Translations under genes and position numbers: made by a program | Shown: positions 44,201 through 45,628 of the stretch, piece by piece | Layout of the letters: the number at the start of each line of letters is the position of its first letter | Numbering within the stretch: position 1 is the first letter of the stretch | Assembly: GCA_902793465.1 (NCBI GenBank) | Contig: CADBDT010000016.1 | Span: 103,574-149,201 of the forward strand | From: an uncultured Coriobacteriaceae bacterium | GTDB taxonomy: Bacteria; Actinomycetota; Coriobacteriia; Coriobacteriales; Atopobiaceae | DNA length: 45,628 nucleotides | Direction of reading: 5' to 3' | The notes under the pieces: model-generated | Databases searched by the model: none | What the model was told of the DNA's origin: nothing | The model's input: the letters and a program-made list of their open reading frames with translations, nothing else

Positions 44201-45538
44201 ACGAGCATTGAGGTACAGCTGCTGGCTGACGGCAAGGGCTCCGGCGATCCCGCAACGCTTACGGGCGACGAGTGGACCCACACGTGGACAGACCTGTATC
44301 GTTATCAAAACGGCAAGGAAATCGAATACACCGCCGAGGAGCTTGAGGTTCCGGCGGGCTACACCAGCACGGGCCAGGCGTCCGGCGACGTGTACGTTAT
44401 TACCAACGTGTACAACAGCAAGGTAACCGTGGTTGCCACCAAGCAGTGGATAGACGCAGACGGCAACGACATAGAGCCTGGCAAGGGTACCGCGACGCCC
44501 GAGGTCAAGCTGCAGCTGTTCAAGAATGGCAAGGCTGAGGGCGAGCCCAAGACCATACCCAGTGCGGCCAGTGCCACAGCAGCGCAAATGAGCGCCTCGT
44601 GGGCCGACCTGCCCTCCTTCGAAAACGGCAAGCGTGTGGACTACAACGTGGAAGAGACCGTGGGAGAGCTCGATGGCTACGTGGTCGAAACGCATGGCTC
44701 CACCAACACTATCGTTAAGGACGGCAAGGTCCTGTTCGTGAACAAGCTCAGCCCGTTCTACTCCACGTCCTCGACCGATGACCCCAACACCGTTATTAAG
44801 GTTACCTACGTGGACCACCTGCTGGGCGAAGACGGCAAGGGCGGGTCGCTTAAGACGAGCCGTGCCGACGAAGAGCTGGTGCTGGTGTTCAAGACGCGCC
44901 TGGGCGACCTTAACACCGAGGTGCTCAACACCGTGGGCGCCGAGCTGTCCAAGGGCACCGTGTATACCGAAAGCTCAAACAACAACGGCGAGGTTAAGGC
45001 CGAAAGCTCCAAGGCCGAGGGTGAGGCCGAGGCCGAGTCCGAGGACGCCAAGGTTAAGGCCGAGGCTACCGCCCAGGGCATGAAGGTTCCGGCCGACAAG
45101 GACTCCGCGAGCCACGCGGGCTGGACCTTTAGCGGCTGGACCATTAACCGCGACAAGTTTGGCGACTACGTAATGGTCGCGCACCACACCAAGAACACCC
45201 ACACCACTTACGTGGACGGTCAGACGGGCGAAACATGGACCGAGAAGCCCGGCGACCCGAGCCACGACGGCATGAAGTTCGTAGGCTGGAAACAGGTTAC
45301 CGACGAGGCTGGCAACACCATCTACGTTGCCCAGTACGAGCCGATTGCCAAGGAGACCACTACCCCGGCCGCCACACGCGTCGTAACCGCATCGCCGGCC
45401 ACCGCTGGCGGAGCGTACCTAAGCACCAGCCCGCTTGCAAAAACGGGCGACGACACCTCGTACGTTCCTGTCATCGTGCTGATAGTGGCCGCTGCCGGCG
45501 CCGTAGGCGCAGCCGCCTTTATCCGCCGCCGCAAGTAG
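23207..45538 (+). CDS. Giant LPXTG-like wall-anchored adhesin/stalk protein with FctA and Cna-B isopeptide domains
   Basis: About 7,443 residues in one uninterrupted frame. A basic N-terminus and hydrophobic core end in TVAYA (predicted cleavage after A46). Residues 47-755 form an unrecognised head. By eye I then count two Cna-B-like domains, 17 successive FctA/Spy0128-like domains (about 1148-4028; each opens like V.K.L.GR.W....F.F.L and closes F.N.Y), and a mixed section (about 4028-5980) with 6 FctA and 6 Cna-B domains. Nine Cna-B domains of the KVW..D..N.D..R...V..L type follow (5982-7181), then a Listeria-Bacteroides-repeat-like segment (about 7300-7390). The C-terminus is LAKTG (7410-7414), a hydrophobic helix and RRRK. 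Both domain families normally form internal Lys-Asn isopeptide bonds aided by Glu or Asp; the matching K, E and N positions recur. The product is probably sortase-anchored and extends from the cell. No sortase is in the window. A longer start at 23057 (GGGAAAG upstream) is possible, but its extra 50 residues look non-coding. Confidence 0.93.
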   Translation: MSDNTGTMFTRKNNGKKPLRSRLHRSVIALVAFVAAACTAATVAYADNPNTTTEQFSDTVTTRAGSYTVPGVHQSQSQTSILTFGSPMRVSTIYIDTDFLRPDLGSFTKLASAENSTQASFADGIDEWTFSKTGTKYAGYNPKAVDGLLQLYEGKDNYLPGNLFSYTFPNAAILSDGSRAKVKITYSNAHIFVDQRLGANGVNQPLDGTVNLVRGNEVQYSNDDSNQYKGTVNDQNYISAITGSTGNPPGVYPTTTPFSYMVNGIAIDARIQVIDNDTGEPVKGTFIFPAVGLNIDRDPQVGSGNNIAKPLWYLYDTYPEFDYFSEALRINSGNASDIYVRPDTSMREGSAENTAWYNPVISQFLNGTYEGAIKITGDARPNMPQASNDTYSSGLITTADAYAGISVTTYGHGSYYHTMATTLMSGREIWHRITVSTGSGGNVATTVEGNSSGKLDDGSGVLAPPRPYDEYTTAVPDGKTVVYTATPETGYALGSLTVSSFNKDGSIIPNTTASIDATQVTEDQPVDIHDHEGNVIGKIEYKPNDGSPYYTITFNENNANHKVHVTWTPLYSFYKTWAGSVQAQGNDAATFVATPYTFDTTTKKFVQSTAIAPVEFTVKAGQSHVQTSYDADNNLTTWKFDYPASGVNRTNDTDYDDPEDWKPLPFENPIPHPQPNGVVTHTTEEIHWFIKEKESTGSWMFGAYDNSNVVVADTLTGYKDMQEVIRKDNTQAYLSILDSNKQNELQGGRVANVEPVVIKSTKTWDDLDNYFKTREDVVFHLDVLLDSHSRRETLGGKLVQTTDKTLTGVDVLPPVLVSKDAQAEADRTVTWGKGNAYVGWDGQQAHATLASALSAIGNQAYDNSFISHMYLVTTGTGESATTTPYYVNRLPGYDIDGGLFRYVIRETDTASPTPNEISPTSDNDNSSNPTKPLKGYTTSFDIKNAGAQDDIEKRYAVGVDEETNWNSRTYGITNKLETTEITVYKSWKDNEAKTHNAKELLNSFHLWRKLGEATATDVTNEYVTDRGTENVAASTNVTVEENSDGTWTYKITGLPAYAQAEDGTVQPASYYITEDPVNGYGVPHYANAITLAESVAAATEAAQQAGQTPTNTLEDVQRIVDEAVNALIQQKSGIKDRALDGGTITNVVLPTGTTKVNIVKQLVGSTTLAELNKSFSFKVYGTNENGAYITTPLAQAAANNNTDQLTVITQMGTHSDVDFGTIELKTQVDTVADSSGATTQKVTVYAKDVNGGFNRLGYLQGGTGTSAGSFVATLEVREDPISGVTGLVQASNITLQLTVTDDGSGHLTATIDNERPVAVNTHTASTSTTVDLTKILEGRVLRSDDFSFTAEYEPDLSATGLSKEEFDKLRVLDPEIVDAVKRGTDLDIALVNALVTNPNNTDLVDATLALYGSLAMNEPNYEALKKELAKTSVGDFIAAIRAGATSPLTNGLTDIVRDFSNDQIAQAAAVAADAKTLIRNRTTEQYQALQTQLRLIQGMGGTITRTIDALTIDDTHHKGTSNALNLTFTKAGTYKFKIFENVPEDATQNADGTYTKNGITYDKDVKNVTITVAANADGTLTATASPTGVIFNNSYAAEGEADVQVSKTITGRNWMVGDSFSFKIEKDDARQSANATAEGGSGNGEAPLPANDTATANVAAGDDLTANVLNAAFDSITYHQSDLKKVHTADDNDHRTYAYDDFYYKVTEVVPDGATGNKKDGVTYDTTTHYVHVRVADVGDGKLEATVYNYDNNADTPVAPGAGAATFANAYTSTGTATVAINKNIAGRAWTAGETIVFSLVPGSSTAPEPDKSNGALYATATASDTSHTATFGQITFNQEHASYEIGATRDLYYEVFENIPAEATNDATGRTYSTDLNAVGGDVAKLASYGTYTYTNNATGAQTQYSTKALDVKITLVDDGKGNINTTVSYPGGDTITNPATIIPSIALSGNKLMVGRALESGRYSFELVNGKNDQFANAAETRTENETYKGTFTLRPLFFSSGDTADNADGTSAAKALPTGTYYLREIVPNNALLLDADGNVTSTTYQSEKNNKARENADGREYLISGYYVSPENNEQGKPGRGIIYDGFERAVNISISDTGAIEAKYRDQTIVELLSNGPVFTNRYKADGNAQVRVRKMVAGAAWEDEMQWDFSLTKQGDAPAPTQANQVVKGTDVSKYATWSIPFTQDDIGKTYTYSVKEQEPNYTGYDSSKWESDTDDHVVTVKVTDGGNGVLSFEIAYAGRGGATTSELDIVNKMLGGGANILAKKEVVGPETGYTDYWPDNASFQLKLEAVGGTRYDSAGQNPQSISADNVPMPEKDSAGNAYSGGVQLEVTKGEPDINFGVIKYDDVTASWANGDTGLFVYRIVEVAPGSPLSYITYDQTPKYAYVHVTKAANGGALSTAVTYGTSETYNESAATNKIPTFTNEYKATSATVPLIAQKSLTGRDWKSDDSFVFNLSMGTTGKQLDNGGTLTANANNSSISLDSGVTGYYTAYTADQSLPHGVKFGTVTFSLADLGAAHEKEFDFSVSETIPATGKIPGVTYTSASHALKVKVTDDRQGNLTATVVNGNGQHAAAVISNSYMPTKATVELKATKTMEGRALIGGHYTFQLYELAETEDAATVSLDGKTPIREMTVGADGNITLVDPTTRGVGTYKYLIVEKIPNDENKSRGVTYDESRIAATVVVSDTDNDGSADAQAPTYQKYVKGEGNTWTASGESSTNKQRFTNTYTAEGERALQVNKTLTGRAWKQDEAVSFTLTPESGAPIHVKGEGNTVTSASSLTATATANGTTAFENSLYFTQDDLKQTSEGVTTYYESREFIYKIAENAPAGADDNRKFEGTTYDGTTYYAVVTVSDHNRNGQLTTSVVYRKDSSTGTAVTLPTFVNEYKSQGEGSVNAKKVLNGDSLSAYQTKNGAFTFTLRDASGNVVKDKNGASLNNIAATSENGAITFTGIPYTQADMNGASTATKRYYLTENIPEGAEGNKKNGVTYDTATYVATLTLTDDGKGNITATQNTSVNDLTVTNVYDASGTITADLGKVLEGRLIVRGGFSFKLEGQKVTLDNDGNPTAFTNATASDKIPMPARTTAQVTAATNNSFVNHGTAEFGTINLTMEDLKSADGYEESRAFGYKVTEIIPEEGSDNPGIRDRYDTTEFYAVVTMSNTNHSGVLGKDVKYYKKVDGQYQEITTANTTTGKHFTFINTYQANGTAKITPIKQIIGRNWVDITGLESQITPFTFKVVPYSSATIQSTIGDNTKVTTVPLPGNTIDATTRTSTNSDNSQATTTAKTNLSAGSGMRQAPFEDIKFTEKMLAPASTDGVLKGDFFYEITEFGTYAGFNNGQQNNNKFYAQIHVEDNRIGGLNARIYYYDNANDVGDTTKAMPTAPIFQNNYTASATATINVAKHIEGRKWKNNENEKFNFTLAIQGPGPMPTGENADKLTINYSSTPSPAEDNTNRTSSYTFNVPLDALTNTTTATSDLKYSDGSTSVPAGVKYNIFTYRLDEQANGVTDLNYQTTPVYVKIVAIDKLDGTIDLNTTYHTAMPCTDANKINANVATFTNTYVHELKIPVKKVVFGEGAPEQTYNFVLKDENGKQLGAKEITTNSNGTTSFDAIAYHLSDAGNDESHAKTYTYTISETAGSNELIDYAKGTVTATVKVYKDSNGNMVVTPTYAPTTGNVNGVSIEGTGADATPTFTNTYIQNDTARLYIYKEVVGRQWDTDEFTFTVRAINGGHAPKAATATIKSDDPHHEIEDDVVIRARDFTAAATVADGKKTQDFIYEIAERLTSTQQQNYISRAPVYAKVTATLEDKTDGKVHVTGVTYWHDEACTIAADTQTETVGETSTTAVKFTNWNNAAVAPTLSVGKVIQNQEGSSFTWADDDSFSFSVAPVSSNAPGFGELETVATTTISSANDVYNYNSNSGHQNTCTLSLSMADLQRNNKNAPTTTKFIYQISEDIPAQGAISGIGYTRDSVYAEVTAAPTDEGAISTTVSYYKNYDISTGTLSDKIDNTNAAPFTNTFGAVNFSVNKIWRDGGASDRPNDGKITLHLAQTVDGETTTLDALPGKGQVAIKDGTDKTAEYNAAKGITLTSDQLPIAFSNLPALTSDGKAIVYSVVEDEVAGYTTTYTTNSTDSNAKTITVINTKATKVEGKKVWKGDTQDDRPDSVVIALLANNKYATNYTLMPFAIVDSKGEGEFEFSNLPAYDANNELIEYDVEELNVPAGYDCTIQYHNGSYDSSDSSSKEWTFPPTDSWDGKVQVVNELQAGGTANIEAKKELRNRNSQDGETFSFKLEKKGMYTRKTDDGQWDENSFSNTPASIEKMPGFSGGANDNEPSATSDVEWVSDRARNGDASFLLSITRDNLNVQDPDTNLKEAKFVYALTEVQPTDADGYTVTTDASGRNVFKGVTYDNTTYEVEIESQDVGGGHIVSGVTYYKVTNSGQTQTREQLNGAPTFVNTYDATAKTWGYVVKHIAGRDFGEGAASTAGTGDDATTTLTGDAFRYIITSVGGAVMNPTEGTASQVDAEMRHTTSAMNAQVGGSRYGTFVTGVAGEETLAFAPNANQSTADDTMAILTGEGELRMTEHLPSGNGIFLYEIKELRESNAEQNKLIYDDSSIFLKIVAHDNGDGTLALTQSYYTGASCTSSSRLKVDGKVPQVLIDKNTGAVAPAGATDNDTYDYVDAAYFSNMNTVDIPVTKEWVGTPLENVTVHLQKARIALSEEETLDDDAVKAKGEGIWLSTGYTLTLLRSDFTGDATSGTRAELGETTTWEKATRTQDGKTVTSVSYTNPAFNQNLPMYETVNGVTYRLVYRLVEDVTSGAYTASYRSIQPTEEGGTEKVQQDDQIFIDSGTMVVTNTYEATGAAEVNAVKQLLGREWSDSDSFGFELTAEGMGQYYGNSGLPTGKNPGDLKVVGNVLDLNINTNIPLPGNKTTTGGTTYAYSPVGTTAYTPEKGNAKKSTIKVAENEHLASFAEIGFTSNDLLVHNEGTGRLQGDFFYTLREVVPDDASMTTAENETILYKDASTSQKNNASIHWTYNGVTYTREAHSVHVQVRDYGTGQLTCRTYYDETTPGDTSTATRFTPVFTNRYNVAGQLQLSATKTLIGKPGDGDKSFTVRVAPLAGSPMPLDNETTGMLKQNIDIQLAVSTNNYTNSATVESEAIPLQTPGTYLYELYEVLPATVDPATGIDSTNNVKYDLSHVYAKVVVADNNSTGVLVPTITYYKDAACTELIKDANDAAVLSAPFTNEMLRDIEVDKVWVGPAVSDVTIKLQQSINDGTNWTDVAGATATIAQTATSEDLKAHFNDLPAYAADGTEIQYRAVEASGDNFTTDAPETGDTIGKAVPGIGQTGEGYVTITNTNTSKIVFTGAKQWVDGNNANNTRKNVELTLYRTTGVVPSDPAVEANKVDPQPTPEWSADGSAFTSTWSANATIFRYANLPAYDNGGNAYTYWVVETQVNGYNAPVYHNLGTGSNVHTDRLENGGTITNNIEQQKIEITGTKTWKHGSNPEADRPATVTVHLQADDADLPNKVITLDGEADTVTDDGHGNLSPTDFELARSDNNTWNFKFTGLDKYDSNGAEVNYTVREDHVANYKTTYDNTHRNITNTYNTNTLGDILKVSKTVTVPSNDPAWTWGDNDKFVFDLFGVSNTAGVTQPMPSGSVYGDEAYKRIEATKNNPSPTFGAVSFDTPGTYVYRVREMTPAESNTDRLPGMTYDTEAYTITAVVDNAMNITVTVTNKAGENITQSNGFFTMPFTNRFDKSKVDYVMVAEKAYADHSKLDGDGRPLDVIGGVSGKFGFTMKPVGSNAANAPMPTDYYDSTTGTGLQGSGASRVYYAKNVNNRVLFEADAAHAIHFDEEHVGTYSYELAEIIPDDAVYIGRGFWYNDADQTVYDGVVHTRTLDVTMDSGVLTIAPRTDHDDKILNPNKGTKYSDAKSGAMVNVSSLTGDDAIDETTYPRHKNSVPQFYNYKEPKIDVTATKVWDDANNQDGRRPDNVFFYIERDDGMPSVDVYGNTVNTKAKIAGTDSTDCSLEAVWANLPRYKRRDDGTYERITYKVFESADEQASRNSVPGYADQVITGNDQSGFTITNKHIPELRGVSVTKQWNDENNRDHKRPESVTFHLDQRKAGESMPTVSDFQQPIVAKTANEWTATWLNLPARYGDANKEFVYSLREDAIDGYTAGEFVEGNATMQVRIPAGVTPRTDSVTVTLMEDGTAKGSSIVLNAANNWTGTFENIDRSNVSTSGYYDVLVAGTDSGIEKGDLQKTFIRNYEITNTYNLGNITATKVWVDANNANNMRKDVTFTLKAMAANRDVTKDVMEAANESASKTLLANAMGDALTVVWEKMPTQIKDNDGVVQPIEYSVSEAPIEGYDTAVEGNAADGFTITNRRSGTTKVEGTKVWVDGGKEHDSAHELTLQLWRKSAKSGTSPELTAQTPEWDGDKWSFTDLDSYDSEGYANSYYVIERNVFGYETTYSNPADASATGLALDGGTITNTVSSNLISFSATKEWDDNSNNDNLRKDVTLHLERKIGNGAWERMGSEYDRVMKYDATTQTTSKVEWDNMPASHVNDAIEYRVAEEPIDGYTATVTGDQAKGFVVTNTHEPGTVTIHAAKEWDDNNNADHLRPASVTMHLIATTEVGWQKDMGTAKAYGPDWKTSWGNMPTHHDGNEITYSVVEEGVDGYYIASNQATDNDGRAFKIVNKRTEPVTEVTATKVWMDDDNRDGKREDIQLRLEVRNKNNEWEVAKKGDEELTQVISKDATGDALTVTWSNLPSQITVGGQSLGTQSTSEGKSDSAEEEQPKEGDDQSASNSSTSEGQAGKATEGEGEPEEGEGEQGGSTEGQGSNGNESSSSEGQTNASSSTTGEGNGNGESRSNANSSNQEGMSPAGGFIGRFFSLFAPRKALADDTVAPQATLINAIYRVVEYHKNSAGEWVEGAPDGYVAVISQNESGKFTVTNIHQPEMRSFTVRKVWDTKGDNNATKPTSIEVQLLADGKGSGDPATLTGDEWTHTWTDLYRYQNGKEIEYTAEELEVPAGYTSTGQASGDVYVITNVYNSKVTVVATKQWIDADGNDIEPGKGTATPEVKLQLFKNGKAEGEPKTIPSAASATAAQMSASWADLPSFENGKRVDYNVEETVGELDGYVVETHGSTNTIVKDGKVLFVNKLSPFYSTSSTDDPNTVIKVTYVDHLLGEDGKGGSLKTSRADEELVLVFKTRLGDLNTEVLNTVGAELSKGTVYTESSNNNGEVKAESSKAEGEAEAESEDAKVKAEATAQGMKVPADKDSASHAGWTFSGWTINRDKFGDYVMVAHHTKNTHTTYVDGQTGETWTEKPGDPSHDGMKFVGWKQVTDEAGNTIYVAQYEPIAKETTTPAATRVVTASPATAGGAYLSTSPLAKTGDDTSYVPVIVLIVAAAGAVGAAAFIRRRK
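43589..43990 (+). other. Ser/Glu/Gly-rich 134-residue insertion within a Cna-B domain of the giant protein
   Basis: Residues 6795-6928 break the Cna-B domain that begins at VTATKVWMDDDNRDGKRED. The first half of the domain stops at SQITVGG, and the expected strand INAIYRVVEY resumes only after the insertion. The insert is low-complexity (Ser, Glu, Gly, Asn; repeated SEGQ and EGEG), then changes to GGFIGRFFSLFAPRKALADD. That short hydrophobic stretch with an ALA-D signal-peptidase-like site has no place in a Cna-B fold. Confidence 0.8.
45434..45538 (+). other. Cell-wall sorting signal (LAKTG, membrane helix, RRRK)
   Basis: LAKTG (45434-45448) is followed by GDD-type spacer residues, a 20-residue hydrophobic helix (VPVIVLIVAAAGAVGAAAFI) and the positive tail RRRK before TAG. 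It matches the three-part sortase substrate layout with Ala in place of the Pro of LPXTG. Confidence 0.88.
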
Positions 45539-45550
45539 GAATACTTGGGG

Positions 45551-45628
45551 ACGTGCCTCTTGGGGATACTCCCCCCGCGGCACATTGCTTGCAATGTGCC
45601 GCGGGGGGAGTATCCCCAAGAGGCACGT
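45551..45628. repeat. 78-nt perfect palindrome after the giant gene (GCGGCACATT variant)
   Basis: Arms of 38 bp (45551-45588 and 45591-45628) around TT, reaching the window edge, so it may be longer. It contains GTGCCTCTT, GGGGATACTCCCC and CCGCGGCACATTGC. It begins 12 nt after the stop of the giant gene. Compared with 9641-9716 it has T-to-C changes (CTGCGGTACA to CCGCGGCACA) matched in both arms. Confidence 0.95.

Noticed and set aside
23207..45538. The giant frame as several genes or an assembly-collapsed repeat
   Set aside because: The frame is continuous, domains differ substantially in sequence, only one signal peptide at the start and one sorting signal at the end are seen, and there are no internal ribosome sites or promoters of note.

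Overview
The window looks like a chromosomal segment of a GC-rich, Gram-positive anaerobe, most likely a Coriobacteriia-type actinomycete. This is inferred from gene content (pyruvate:ferredoxin oxidoreductase, a split cobalamin methionine synthase, GGDEF/EAL proteins with a C-terminal PAS-like part, a sortase-anchored giant surface protein) and from the strong G/C third-position bias. No rRNA or other taxonomic marker is present, so the assignment is tentative.

Layout. The left end (1-1221) holds the tail of an unidentified structured sequence, a tRNA-Ser(GCT) with its terminator, and gluQ, all but the first on the minus strand. Next, on the plus strand, come a membrane-anchored transglutaminase-like protein (1432-2724), a GAF-GGDEF-PAS diguanylate cyclase (2902-4737), a 223-bp inverted-repeat element (4772-4994), and the 1174-residue pyruvate:ferredoxin oxidoreductase nifJ (5164-8688). 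From 8998 to 13953 lie a small protein resembling the C-terminal half of class IV aminotransferases, a GT-A glycosyltransferase translationally coupled to a LytS-type histidine kinase, the matching LytTR response regulator, and a metallophosphoesterase. Two minus-strand genes follow (PAP2 phosphatase, thioredoxin). Then come a uracil-DNA-glycosylase-like protein and a methionine cluster: metF, a free-standing MetH reactivation-domain protein, and a metH that lacks that domain. A degenerate-GGDEF/intact-EAL protein (20590-22341) precedes the dominant feature, a single 22.3-kb open frame (23207-45538).

The giant gene encodes a secreted protein of about 7,440 residues. It has a signal peptide, an unrecognised head, roughly 23 FctA/Spy0128-like and 17 Cna-B-like domains (both families are known for self-forming isopeptide bonds), and a C-terminal LAKTG sorting signal. 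It is probably an exceptionally long wall-anchored stalk.

The other striking feature is a set of long, mostly perfect intergenic palindromes. Almost every transcription-unit end in the window carries one, usually within 20 nt of the stop codon. They fall into several sequence families. Most contain a nested small hairpin (GGGGATACTCCCC or a relative), and some show matching changes in both arms. They look like REP/BIME-type elements, possibly spread by a Y1 (RAYT-like) transposase encoded elsewhere and perhaps used as mRNA 3' structures. One has supplied the last codons and stop of one gene and the probable -35 box of the next.
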